64,000 nucleotides of DNA from Myxococcales bacterium. Its GTDB lineage: Bacteria > Myxococcota > UBA727 > VGSZ01. The position numbers and the translations under genes are program-made. Under the pieces are notes generated by a model, which ran no database searches, was not told the DNA's origin, and worked only from the letters and a program-made list of their open reading frames with translations. Of this stretch, positions 26,626-35,185 are shown piece after piece (the first letter of the stretch is position 1; the number at the start of each line of letters is the position of its first letter). The stretch spans positions 310,001 to 374,000 of the forward strand of contig JAHFED010000001.1 in assembly GCA_023248635.1 (NCBI GenBank), given 5' to 3'.

Positions 26626-28686
26626 ATGCATCAGCCCACCGCCCCCGAGAAAGCAGCGATGAGCGACCGAACCAAAGCGCCGCCTCCGGTCCTTCCCCGC
26701 CGCCCGGCCAGCCCTGGCGCCGAAGCGACGGCGACGCCATTGGACAACCTCTCGCTGTTTCGCCCGCTGACTGCCCAAGTCAGGGCCGATCTTGCTGCCG
26801 GGATGAAAAAGCGCGTGTGCGCTCCGGGCGAGGTGATCTTTGTCGAAGGGGATCCCGGCGATGCAATGTATCTCATTGAAGAGGGGTATGTCTCGATCTA
26901 TGTGACACATCATGCCATGGGCGTCGACGTCGACGTCTCGTCGCTGGGCAAGGGCGAGGCCTTCGGGGAAATGGCGTTGGTGACCGGTGAGGGACGCAAG
27001 GCCAGCGCACGGGCGTTGGAGCAGACGACGCTGTGGGTGCTGCACCGCGAGCTCTTCTTCCGCATCGCTCACGCTGGGCCCCAGGCCGGCAACAACGTGG
27101 CCGCGACCCTGGCCCGGCGCCTGGATCAAGTGAACCGCACGCAAAAGGTCGTCTTCGGCACCCTCCAAGGTGCGTCGATGACCCCGGAGCTCGTTGATGC
27201 GGTGCCGCTGGTTCTCTGTCTGCGTCACAAGATGGTGCCCGTGCAGACGGCGGCCGGGGTGCTGACCGTGGCCTGTGTCGATCCGCAGAATCGGGTCGGG
27301 CTCGACGAAATCCTGGGCCTGCTGCGTGGCATGGACCTCAAGGTCATGGCGGTCGCCGAAGAAGACTTCACCCGCTTCATGTCGGCCCAGGACCTCGCTG
27401 CGCGCGTTCGGCAGATGGAATCAGAGACGGTGAACTACGCCGCTCTGGCCCGGGGCTCCATCAGCTACCTCGAGACCGACGACGACAAGATCAAGCAGAT
27501 CGAGCAGGCCGCCGACGTCGGAGAGCTGCTCGACCAAGTGCTCTTCGAGGGCATCGACCGGGGCGCGTCCGACATTCACCTCGAGCCCGAGCGCAGCACT
27601 TTGGCCGTGCGCTACCGCGTCGATGGACGGCTCATGGTGAGGGCCGGGCACATCCCGATCAACGCGCACCCCGCATTCGTGTCGCGCTTGAAGGTGCTCG
27701 CCGGCATCGACATCGGCGAACGGCGTCTGCCGCAGGACGGGCGCATCAGTCTGAAGATCCACGACAAGAGCTACGACCTGCGCGTCGCCACTGTGAACAC
27801 GAAGTACGGCGAAAAGCTCGTGATGCGCATCCTCGATCCCTCGTCGTTGCAGGCGGATCTGGCTTCGCTGATTCTCGCTGACAAGGTCTTCGTCGCCGTA
27901 AGAGATCTCTTTTATCACCCAAATGGATTGGTGCTTGTTACCGGCCCTACAGGATCTGGGAAATCAACTACACTGTACGCCTCTCTGGTGGAGCGACGCT
28001 CTCCTGAGGTTTCCATTGTTACCATCGAAGATCCGATTGAATACACGATGGAGGGCATTACCCAGGTACAGGTAAACGAAGCCATCGGGCTGGGTTTTCC
28101 CGACGTCATGCGCACCTTCATGCGGCAGGATCCCAATGTAATCTTGGTTGGTGAAACCCGAGATGCCGCTACCGCCAAGTTGGCCTGCAGTGCAGCGCTC
28201 ACTGGACATCTTGTGATTTCTTCATTTCACACAAACGACGCCATATCTGCAATTGAGCGAATGCGTGCAATGGGGCTCGATAACTACCTCATTGCCGACT
28301 CATTGCGAGGAGTCATCAACCAGCGCCTCGTGCGGCGCAATTGCATCGCTTGCCGCGTCGAAACCGATTTTGGCGAGGTTGTCGGTCAGAACCTCATGCG
28401 TGCCGGCATCAGCGCCACTGCACACACCAAGTACTTCAAGGGCACGGGCTGCGGCGTTTGTCGCGGCGAAGGCTTCAAGGGTCGCGCGGGCATCTACGAG
28501 CTCTTGGTCGTGACGCCGGGGGTGAAGGACGCCATTGCGCGCGGCGCGGCCGCCCACGACATCCGCGCCATGGCCACCAAGGAAGGGAGCTACGTCAACC
28601 TTGCCCGCTACGCCGGCTTCGTCTTGGGCGAAGGCCTGACCATTCCTTCGGAGGTGATGCGCATTCTTCCCAAGGTCGACGGATGA
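26626..28686 (+). CDS. GspE/PilB-type secretion ATPase fused to cyclic-nucleotide-binding domain
   Basis: A 686-residue protein. Residues about 42-150 are a cNMP-binding domain (VCAPGEVIFVEGDPGD, then GEAFGEMALVTGEGRKAS, the phosphate-binding cassette). Residues about 175-260 resemble the N1 domain of type II secretion ATPases. The hexameric ATPase follows: DRGASDIHLEPE, Walker A GPTGSGKST (440-448), Asp box and Walker B DPNVILVGETRD (502-513). A zinc finger C573-C576/C609-C612 is present as in GspE and PilB. It should power a type IV pilus or type II secretion machine, with the N-terminal domain suggesting control by a cyclic nucleotide. Either the ATG at 26626 or that at 26659 may start it. 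Bases 27880-28270 have unusually low GC. Confidence 0.94.
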   Translation: MHQPTAPEKAAMSDRTKAPPPVLPRRPASPGAEATATPLDNLSLFRPLTAQVRADLAAGMKKRVCAPGEVIFVEGDPGDAMYLIEEGYVSIYVTHHAMGVDVDVSSLGKGEAFGEMALVTGEGRKASARALEQTTLWVLHRELFFRIAHAGPQAGNNVAATLARRLDQVNRTQKVVFGTLQGASMTPELVDAVPLVLCLRHKMVPVQTAAGVLTVACVDPQNRVGLDEILGLLRGMDLKVMAVAEEDFTRFMSAQDLAARVRQMESETVNYAALARGSISYLETDDDKIKQIEQAADVGELLDQVLFEGIDRGASDIHLEPERSTLAVRYRVDGRLMVRAGHIPINAHPAFVSRLKVLAGIDIGERRLPQDGRISLKIHDKSYDLRVATVNTKYGEKLVMRILDPSSLQADLASLILADKVFVAVRDLFYHPNGLVLVTGPTGSGKSTTLYASLVERRSPEVSIVTIEDPIEYTMEGITQVQVNEAIGLGFPDVMRTFMRQDPNVILVGETRDAATAKLACSAALTGHLVISSFHTNDAISAIERMRAMGLDNYLIADSLRGVINQRLVRRNCIACRVETDFGEVVGQNLMRAGISATAHTKYFKGTGCGVCRGEGFKGRAGIYELLVVTPGVKDAIARGAAAHDIRAMATKEGSYVNLARYAGFVLGEGLTIPSEVMRILPKVDG

Positions 28687-29309
28687 TCACCCTCTTCGGC
28701 ACCATCACATCGCCCTTCGTGCGTCGCGTCCGCGTGGTCTGTCTCGAGAAGGGCCTGCCCTTCGCCCTCGTCGACGTCCTCGCCGCCGCCGGCCAGGAGC
28801 AGCTCGCTGCCCTCTCACCCATCGCCAAGGTGCCCGTGGTCCGCTTCGACGACGGCCGCGTCGTCTTTGATTCGCGCGTGATCATCGACGAGCTGTGCCA
28901 TGCAGATCGTGGGGGGGCGGCTCCCTTGCGCGCGCCCGCGATCGATGTGCGGGGGCGCGTCGACGAAGAAAACGCCGTCAATCTCGTCGACGAAGGCTTG
29001 CTGTCTTTGATCAGGCTCTTTTACTTGAAGCGCGACGGCGCGGATCTGCAGGTTGCCTACCTGAGAAAAGAGCAGGCCAGGGCTCACAATGTCTTTCAGT
29101 ATTTGAACGACAATCTATCGGGTCAATATTTGACCACGAAAAATGCCGCAGACGGCGGCTTCGGGCGACCGGAGCTGGCCTTGGTCACCGCCCTCGACTG
29201 GATGCGTTTTCGCAAGACCTTCGATCTGGCGACGACGCCCCGATTGCAGGCTTTTCTCGAGCATTGGACGACGCGGGCATCGCTGCAGCAGACGCCGCCG
29301 GATCCTTGA
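28683..29309 (+). CDS. Glutathione S-transferase family protein
   Basis: A 208-residue protein whose ATG overlaps the stop of the GspE-like gene by 4 bases. Residues 1-80 are a thioredoxin-fold domain (LFGTITSPFVRRVRVVCLEK, then LSPIAKVPVVRFDDG with the cis-proline, and FDSRVIIDEL). The rest is the all-helical C-terminal GST domain. A serine-proline replaces the catalytic cysteine seen in glutaredoxin-like members, so a serine-type or non-catalytic GST is likely. Its coupling to a secretion ATPase is odd and has no obvious functional reason. Codon use relaxes locally at 29080-29150. Confidence 0.92.
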   Translation: MITLFGTITSPFVRRVRVVCLEKGLPFALVDVLAAAGQEQLAALSPIAKVPVVRFDDGRVVFDSRVIIDELCHADRGGAAPLRAPAIDVRGRVDEENAVNLVDEGLLSLIRLFYLKRDGADLQVAYLRKEQARAHNVFQYLNDNLSGQYLTTKNAADGGFGRPELALVTALDWMRFRKTFDLATTPRLQAFLEHWTTRASLQQTPPDP

Positions 29310-29322
29310 GCTTTGCTCTGGT

Positions 29323-30504
29323 TCAGCTGTGTTCGAAGTCTTTCTTCGTATAGGTGCGACCGCGCCATTCGACGGTTCCTTTGACGCCAAAGACCACCGC
29401 AGCATGCAACGCGCTGGTGGCGATGACCAAAGCCCCGACCGGAAAGAGCAGGGCGGCCAAGGGCTCGAAGCGCAACAGTGATCGCGCTTTCAGCAGGCAA
29501 ATGAGGGGGAAAAGCACGGCGAGCGCGGCGGGGGCCACGACCCACGGCGCGTGGCCCGTGAGCCACAACGGCAGGCCTGCGACGACGAGAACGGGAGGTG
29601 CCGTCGCGGCGACGACGAGGGTCGCCGCCGCCGCCACCGCCACCGACGCCGAATTGCCGAACTGGGCGAGGACGCTCTTGCGCACGCCGAAGTAGAGTTC
29701 CTTCATGGAGCGGTAGGGCCGCAGTCGCACTTGGCCAAAGGCCCGCATGACCGATCCGCGCCCGCCTTCGTCGCGCATCATGAGGCCCAGGGCGTTGTCG
29801 TCGAGGACACTGCCGCGGATGCGTGCGTGGGTGCCCCGCAGCCGGTAGGCGTCGGCGCGCACCAGGTTGAAGGCGCCAATGCCGGTGCCGTGGGGCGATT
29901 CGGGATCGGAGGCCCGCGGGTCGACGAAGCGCAGCTGGTACAGGAGCACGAAGAGGGGCAGCACCAGGGCTTCGACGAGGGAGCCCGCTTCGAGCCGGGG
30001 AAAGACCGCGAGGTGGTCGAGGCGCTCGCGCTCCATGACGGCGACGGCGTTGGCCACAGCCCGGGGCCCGTGCAGGACGTCGGCGTCGGTGAACAAGAGC
30101 CAGTCTCCGCGTGCCCGCCCCTGCCCGAGCTCGAGCGCATAATTCTTCGCCACCCAACCCGGCGGGAGCTTCTTCTGCGCGATGACGAGCATGCGGCCGG
30201 CGGCGTCCTGCTCGACGCGCTGGATGATGGCGAGGCTGTCGTCAGCGCTGTCGTCGTCGATGACGATGAGCTCCAGATCGATGCTCTCCTGGGCCAGCAG
30301 CGAACGCAGCGCGGGCTCGATGCCGGCGGCCTCGTTGCGGGCGGCGACGACGACGGAGACCTTGGGGGGCACGGCCCCAGCGGAGGTGCTGGGCAGGCGT
30401 CGAAACGCGGCCGTGGTCTTCCACACCCGCAAGAGCACGAGGCCCCAGCCGACGCACAGCGCCGTGGCCAGCAACATCGACAGTTGGGCAAAGAGGTCAA
30501 TCAT
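29323..30504 (-). CDS. Family 2 glycosyltransferase with C-terminal membrane helices
   Basis: A 393-residue protein starting at the ATG at 30504. A first TM helix (LLATALCVGWGLVLLRVW) comes before a GT-A domain. The motifs are VSVVVAARNEAAGIEPALRS, LIVIDDDSADDS (nucleotide-sugar Asp), LLFTDADVLH (DxD metal site) and SVLDDNALGLMMRDEG (catalytic ED-like pair). The KKLPPGWVAKNYA segment is typical of the hopanoid-associated HpnB and carotenoid-glycosylating branch. Three or more C-terminal helices anchor it. It would transfer a sugar to a lipid-like acceptor at the inner membrane, the acceptor being unknown. It is downstream of a lipoprotein and an MFS gene on the same strand. Confidence 0.9.
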   Translation of the reverse strand: MIDLFAQLSMLLATALCVGWGLVLLRVWKTTAAFRRLPSTSAGAVPPKVSVVVAARNEAAGIEPALRSLLAQESIDLELIVIDDDSADDSLAIIQRVEQDAAGRMLVIAQKKLPPGWVAKNYALELGQGRARGDWLLFTDADVLHGPRAVANAVAVMERERLDHLAVFPRLEAGSLVEALVLPLFVLLYQLRFVDPRASDPESPHGTGIGAFNLVRADAYRLRGTHARIRGSVLDDNALGLMMRDEGGRGSVMRAFGQVRLRPYRSMKELYFGVRKSVLAQFGNSASVAVAAAATLVVAATAPPVLVVAGLPLWLTGHAPWVVAPAALAVLFPLICLLKARSLLRFEPLAALLFPVGALVIATSALHAAVVFGVKGTVEWRGRTYTKKDFEHS

Positions 30505-30577
30505 CTTTGGCTGCGAGGCAGGATGCGGAGACGTAGACGTCGAGGAGCGCGCTTCTGGGCGAAGCGAGATGCGCAGG

Positions 30578-31693
30578 TCAATTGGACCCGACGTAGTTGA
30601 AGATGAAAGCGACTGCGCGCTCGGTGCACTGCGCGTCTTGGGCGTAGACCACACCGAGCGCCGGTTCGCCAAAGCCGAAAAGATCCTCGCTGCCGTAGAC
30701 GATGACGTCGCCGTCGGCGCTGCCGGTGCCGGTGTTCACCTCCATTTCGGCGCGGGTGGAGCCGATGCCCAAAGCGCCGTCCTTTCCGACGAAGGGGGGC
30801 GACACCACGATGGAAGTGATGCCGGTGGCGTCGCCGCAGCTCTCGCCACAGAGCCCGACCACCCGAACGCCGGCCGCCGCCCAGATGCGCACGAAGACGT
30901 CGCCGACGCCGTTGACCGCCACCACGCCCTCGGCGTCGAAATTGGTGCCGAGCAACGCTGAGGCGGTGGCAAAGGTGTCGTCGCGATCCAGCGTCGACAG
31001 GGACTGCTCGTCGGCAGCGAGGGTGAGGGGCAGGGTCCAGATGTCGCTCGTCTGCGGCCGGAACGCTCCGATCTGCACGACGTCGCCAGCGTCGTCGATC
31101 AGCAGCTGTCGGCCCGCCGCCCCAAAGAAGCGGATCTCACCTCCGCCCACCGCTGCGCTCGCCGTCGCCGCGCCCGCTGGTGCCGGTGCACCGATGGCGG
31201 ATCCGTCGCTCGACGTCGCGGTCGATCCAGCCAGCGTGATCACGCGGGCGACGCGATCGCCGTTGGCCGCCGCCGGTGTGGTCGAGAGGGTGCCGTCGGC
31301 GTCGACGAACTGCACCAGCACGCCGGCGGCGCAGTAGAGGACCCGAAAAGCGTTGTCGTCGTCGACGCCGGCGCCCAAGGCCGCGCTGACTTGCGCGCGG
31401 GTGGTGGTGCCGACCGTGATGGCGAGAGCGTCAACGGTGACGACGTCGCCATCGAAGTTCACGGTGCCCGTTACCGGCGTTCCGGCGCAGAGATCGATGA
31501 GGGGGCAGGGGTCTCCTTCGCCCTCGCCTTCACCCTCACCTTCCCCCTCACCTTCCCCTTCTTCACCCTCACCTTCGCCCTCCTCGCCTTCGCCCTCTTC
31601 GCCTTCGCCCTCGCCCTCGGTGACCAAAAGCACGGGACAAGCCGCTAGGATCAGAGCGGGCACGACGACAAACGCCAGAGAGAACCGCATCAT
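30578..31693 (-). CDS. GE-tethered lipoprotein, unknown domain
   Basis: A 371-residue lipoprotein starting at the first of two adjacent ATG codons (31693 and 31690). The lipobox LAAC is followed at once by a Gly-Glu tract of about 35 residues, a likely flexible tether. The mature domain of about 310 residues is rich in short beta strands. Two near-repeats each begin with a threshold-like phrase (VDALAITVGTTTRAQVSAAL and GALGIGSTRAEMEVNTG), suggesting an internal duplication of about 170 residues. Five cysteines are spread over it. I do not recognise the fold. It lies between an MFS permease gene and a glycosyltransferase gene. Confidence 0.85.
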   Translation of the reverse strand: MMRFSLAFVVVPALILAACPVLLVTEGEGEGEEGEGEEGEGEGEEGEGEGEGEGEGEGEGDPCPLIDLCAGTPVTGTVNFDGDVVTVDALAITVGTTTRAQVSAALGAGVDDDNAFRVLYCAAGVLVQFVDADGTLSTTPAAANGDRVARVITLAGSTATSSDGSAIGAPAPAGAATASAAVGGGEIRFFGAAGRQLLIDDAGDVVQIGAFRPQTSDIWTLPLTLAADEQSLSTLDRDDTFATASALLGTNFDAEGVVAVNGVGDVFVRIWAAAGVRVVGLCGESCGDATGITSIVVSPPFVGKDGALGIGSTRAEMEVNTGTGSADGDVIVYGSEDLFGFGEPALGVVYAQDAQCTERAVAFIFNYVGSN

Positions 31694-31734
31694 GGAGCTG
31701 CGGGTAGCATGGCGTCGTCGATGGCAAAAGTCCG

Positions 31735-32934
31735 TCAGGTCGGTCGATCGTCGTCGTCGCCCTCCTCCTGCAGGCGGACGGCGAGCCCGGCCAGGGGCAC
31801 GATGAACACCACCAGCGCGACCACCAGGAGCAGGGCAGCGACGTCGAAGGCCCCGATCAACGAGGCCTCGCGGCTGGCTCCGAGCGCCGCCAACCCGCGA
31901 GCGATGGCAAAAGCCCCGCCGGAGCCCGCCAACATCCCCCAGGCGCCCAGGGCATTGAGAGCCCGCAGGACGGCCGCGAGTTCGCCGGGCTTCCCCACTT
32001 GGCCGGCGAGGCCCAAGGCCGGGGCGTAGACCAGGGCGGCACCGCTGCCCCCCGCCAGAAGCACCAGCGACGCCAAGGCCACACCCTCGACGCGGCCGAC
32101 AGCGACCAGGGAGCCGGCGCAGCAGACGACGCCGGCGATGGTGGCGGTGGCCGCTGGCAGGGCCGTCTTGGGGACCAGCACAGTGACCACGGCAAAGGGG
32201 ACGAGAAAGGCGGCAAAGAGGCGGCCGGTGACGTCGTCGCCGAGCCCGCGCGTGTGGCAGAGCAGGGCAAAAGGAACGATGAAGAGCCCGACAGCGGCGC
32301 GCTGGGCAAAGACGAAGGCCCCCGGCAACAACACCAGGCGCAGGCTGCCGACGAAGGATCCGCGCTTTTTCTCCGCCCCCGGCTGCAGGGCAGCGACGGC
32401 GACGGCGACGACGAGGGGCAGCATGGCTCCTACCTGCAGGGGCCAGGCGGCATCGGCGCCGAGCAAGAGGGTTCCCAGGGGCGCCCCGGCGGCGACGGCG
32501 GCGACGGTGGCCCCGCCAGCGATTCCAAGCCCGCGCTCCGAGGTCAGGCCCATCAACACCGAGCACGAGCCGGCGTTGGCCCCGCCCTGCAAGGCGCGCA
32601 GGCCGAGCATGAGCGGCAAAGGCAGGCCCAAAGAGCAGAGAAAAAGCAGGGCTCCGTCGACGACGGCAGCCAGCATCAGCACCAGGCTCCTTCGGCCGGT
32701 GGCGTCGCCGACGAAGGCCAAGAGCGGCCCGCCGACGACGGCCCCGATCAGGTTCACGCTCATGAACAGAAAGAGGCCGCCTTCGTGCTCGGGGTAGGCG
32801 GCGGCGAAAAAGGGCCGCGCCGTGGCAACGAGGAGCGTCGAGCTCAACACCGTCAAGAACACCAGGAGCGCCGCCATGGCCGGCCGCAGGGGAGCGCCTT
32901 GCGTTTCACGACGTCGACGGCGCCACCGGGACAT
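31735..32934 (-). CDS. MFS permease
   Basis: A 399-residue protein with about 12 hydrophobic helices and the major facilitator loop motif between helices 2 and 3 (GPLLAFVGDATGRRSLVL). Arg-rich residues precede helix 1, in line with a cytoplasmic N-terminus. The C-terminus is acidic (EEGDDDD). A second in-frame ATG at residue 20 is an alternative start. The substrate is not predictable. Sugar- or drug-efflux members look alike at this level. The lipoprotein gene starts 41 bases after its stop, so a shared transcript is likely. Confidence 0.9.
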   Translation of the reverse strand: MSRWRRRRRETQGAPLRPAMAALLVFLTVLSSTLLVATARPFFAAAYPEHEGGLFLFMSVNLIGAVVGGPLLAFVGDATGRRSLVLMLAAVVDGALLFLCSLGLPLPLMLGLRALQGGANAGSCSVLMGLTSERGLGIAGGATVAAVAAGAPLGTLLLGADAAWPLQVGAMLPLVVAVAVAALQPGAEKKRGSFVGSLRLVLLPGAFVFAQRAAVGLFIVPFALLCHTRGLGDDVTGRLFAAFLVPFAVVTVLVPKTALPAATATIAGVVCCAGSLVAVGRVEGVALASLVLLAGGSGAALVYAPALGLAGQVGKPGELAAVLRALNALGAWGMLAGSGGAFAIARGLAALGASREASLIGAFDVAALLLVVALVVFIVPLAGLAVRLQEEGDDDDRPT

Positions 32935-32983
32935 GGCCCAGTCCTAGGGACTCCCACGCCAAAGAAAAACCGCCCAAAAGAAA

Positions 32984-33003
32984 GGGCCCGCCGAAGCGGG
33001 CCC
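32984..33003 (-). terminator. Rho-independent terminator after the gene at 33029
   Basis: On the minus strand an 8-base-pair stem (GCGGGCCC pairs) with a TTCG tetraloop is followed by TTTCTTTT. It lies 26 bases past the stop of the secreted GE protein gene. Confidence 0.88.
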
Positions 33004-33028
33004 CTTCCATGAACAGGTGAAAATCAGG

Positions 33029-33610
33029 CTACTCGGGCGTCGCGACGCAAGCGGCGTTGGAGACACTGTTGTCCGCGTCGCTCACCTGCACGGCAGCCTC
33101 ACCCACTTCCGTGCCACTGGTGCAGATCGGGCAGAGGATAACGAAAAAGCCACCCGACTCGGCGACCGAGGGGGAGTTCGAACAATCGCTGGGCGCTGCG
33201 CCGGCGAGGGAGACTTTCACATCGCTGTTGCCGATCTCATCGTTCCCGGCGCCCCAGCTTCCGTCTTGGGTGACGATCACAATGTCGATCTCGTTGGTGC
33301 GGTCGCCGAAGATGGCCGTGTCGCAGGTCTCGCCCGTTCCGCCGGAGTCCGTGAGGACGTCGAATTCGGCATCGATCGCGATGTCGCCGTCGCCTGCCTC
33401 GTCGGCGAACGCGCTGGTATCACAGACTTCGCCTTCGCCTTCGCCTTCGCCTTCGCCTTCGCCGCCATCGCCTTCGCCTTCGCCTTCTTCGCCTTCGCCT
33501 TCGCCTTCGCCTTCGGCGAGGCCGTCGGACGCAAGGCAGTCAGCGGCCATGAGGGGGATGCTGAGGGCCGAAGCGGCGACCGTCAGAAGAAACTTGGTGG
33601 AAACCTTCAC
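33029..33610 (-). CDS. Small secreted GE-repeat protein
   Basis: A 193-residue exported protein read from a GTG at 33610, fixed by a strong AAAGGAG six bases upstream. The signal peptide ends near PLMAADC. The cysteine may be a poor lipobox, so it could be either secreted or lipid-anchored. Residues about 33-62 are a Gly-Glu/Asp tract of hexanucleotide origin. The remaining 130 residues are acidic, contain six cysteines (for example GETCDTAIF, FVILCPICTSG) and look beta-rich. No family is recognised. It is a single-gene unit closed by its own terminator and divergent from the ferredoxin operon. Confidence 0.87.
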   Translation of the reverse strand: MKVSTKFLLTVAASALSIPLMAADCLASDGLAEGEGEGEGEEGEGEGDGGEGEGEGEGEGEVCDTSAFADEAGDGDIAIDAEFDVLTDSGGTGETCDTAIFGDRTNEIDIVIVTQDGSWGAGNDEIGNSDVKVSLAGAAPSDCSNSPSVAESGGFFVILCPICTSGTEVGEAAVQVSDADNSVSNAACVATPE

Positions 33611-33866
33611 GGGAGACTCCTTTGAATGCGCCCGCGTCAGACGGGCGAAGCGCGGCGGACCCTGTCATGAACCACCGACCCGGCGCAACGCCGTGCGTGC
33701 GCACTTGTTCATTCCGCGTGCCGTGGCACCCCTTGCGCTGGGCCGCCCCCGCAACCGCCGCCCAGCCGCGAGACCACGACACGGCTGTCAGGGGTCCACA
33801 GTGTTCCGTCGCGCCGACGTGCAGGGACGCCCTTGCGCGCGCTTGGCAACGGGCTAGCGGAGGCCC

Positions 33867-34454
33867 GTGGCTCTGGACAGCAAATGGCTGCATGCGCAGC
33901 TCAACCTCGCTTGGAAAGTCGTCGTTCACTACGTACGGGCGTTGTGGCCGTGGGCCCCGCGCTTTGGCTTGGTGCGCTTTCAGGAAAACTACGTCGTCGA
34001 AGGCTTGCCGCCGGCCACCCCTGCCTTTCGCGCCCTGGCCCACCAGCCGGGTCGCTGCACGGTGTGCGGCCTCTGCGACGCTGCTTGCCCCATCCTGCAC
34101 ACCGACCATGGGGCGAAGGCGGACTTCCTGGGACCCATGGGCTTCGTCGTCGGCGGCGCGCGAGCGGCCCCCTATCTCGACGACGTCGGCGATGCGCTGG
34201 CACTGCTCTGCAGCCCGACCTGCACTGAGTGCCGGGCCTGTGAGCTGGCTTGTCCCGAGGCCATCCCGATCCTGGGCCTGGCGGCGGCACTGCAGGCCCA
34301 ACGCGACGTCGTCAGCCTGGCAAAAAAGGGCAAGGTCCCCATTCTGCCCGCCGACATCAAAAAGCCGGTGTCGACGTCGCCGCGGCGGGCGAGCATGCCT
34401 GCTGGGGCCAGGGAGCTGCCGGCGGCGGCTCCGGGTGCCGATGGTGGGGCCTGA
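33867..34454 (+). CDS. 2[4Fe-4S] ferredoxin-like protein
   Basis: A 195-residue protein read from a GTG at 33867 with GGAGG just upstream. Two classical four-cysteine motifs, CTVCGLCDAACP (residues 64-75) and CTECRACELACP (about 118-129), should each bind a [4Fe-4S] cluster. An amphipathic N-terminal segment with Trp and Arg may contact the membrane, as in NuoI and HdrC-like subunits. The C-terminus is a Pro/Ala-rich tail. It likely carries electrons for an unidentified partner. It heads a three-gene operon in which each stop overlaps the next start (TGATG). The partners look RdgC-like, which is an unexpected pairing. Confidence 0.9.
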   Translation: MALDSKWLHAQLNLAWKVVVHYVRALWPWAPRFGLVRFQENYVVEGLPPATPAFRALAHQPGRCTVCGLCDAACPILHTDHGAKADFLGPMGFVVGGARAAPYLDDVGDALALLCSPTCTECRACELACPEAIPILGLAAALQAQRDVVSLAKKGKVPILPADIKKPVSTSPRRASMPAGARELPAAAPGADGGA

Positions 34455-35185
34455 TGGGAGCGCTGAACGGATCGCTCTCCTACTTGCGCTTCCTCGTCGA
34501 CGGCGACCTCGCCGACAACCCCGGGTCAGCCTACGAGAAGTCCATCCAGAGCCGGCGCTTCGTGCCCTTGTTGGCCCACCAAGACGGCGCTGACTCCGCG
34601 GGCTGGGTGCCGACCGAAGCTCCCTTCGACGACGAACGCAAGATGACGCGCGATCTCTTCTTGTTCGGCGATTTGATCGCTGTGACCTACCGCGAGGACA
34701 AGTGGTCCATCCCGCGGCCCTTGTTGAAGCGCGAAACCACCAAGAGGCTGGAGAAGATCATCGCCGAGCAGAAGAAGGATCCCGAAGAGATCGGCAGGGC
34801 CTTCATCAAGGCCGTCGAGCAGGCGGTGCTCATCGAGATCAAGCAGCGCACGATCCCGCGCACCAAGCTCGTCGACGTCATCTGGGATCCGGCGCGCAAG
34901 GAAGCTCGGGTCTTTGGCCGTGGCGCGGTGGCGACCGAGAGAGTGGCCAGTCTGTTCGAACGCACGTTCCACGTCCGCGTCGACGTCGGATCCTATGCCG
35001 CCCGCGCCTTCGCCCTCGATTTGGGATCGCGCGCCCTTGGGGTGCTCGATCGTTTGTCGCCGGGGTGGCTCTTTCCCGATGCCGTGCAGCAAGAGCACGA
35101 ACAGCTGCGCGAGAAGCTGGCCGACGACGACGACGCTGCCCCCGCTGCAACGGCTGATGAGAGCCTGCCCTGGAAGGTGGGCTGA
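34454..35185 (+). CDS. RdgC-like protein
   Basis: A 243-residue protein starting at the ATG of a TGATG overlap. The order of features follows the N-terminal part of RdgC, the ring-shaped DNA-binding protein that limits RecA in proteobacteria: RRFVPLLAHQD...GWVPTEAPFD, then LFLFGDLIAVTYREDKWSIP, a charged helical stretch (KRLEKIIAEQKKDPEEIGR), IKQRTIPRTKLVDVIWD, and VASLFERTFHVRVDVG. E. coli RdgC is 303 residues, and this one lacks the usual C-terminal part. The next gene may supply it. It is cytoplasmic, and a role in recombination is inferred from this resemblance only. Confidence 0.82.
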   Translation: MGALNGSLSYLRFLVDGDLADNPGSAYEKSIQSRRFVPLLAHQDGADSAGWVPTEAPFDDERKMTRDLFLFGDLIAVTYREDKWSIPRPLLKRETTKRLEKIIAEQKKDPEEIGRAFIKAVEQAVLIEIKQRTIPRTKLVDVIWDPARKEARVFGRGAVATERVASLFERTFHVRVDVGSYAARAFALDLGSRALGVLDRLSPGWLFPDAVQQEHEQLREKLADDDDAAPAATADESLPWKVG

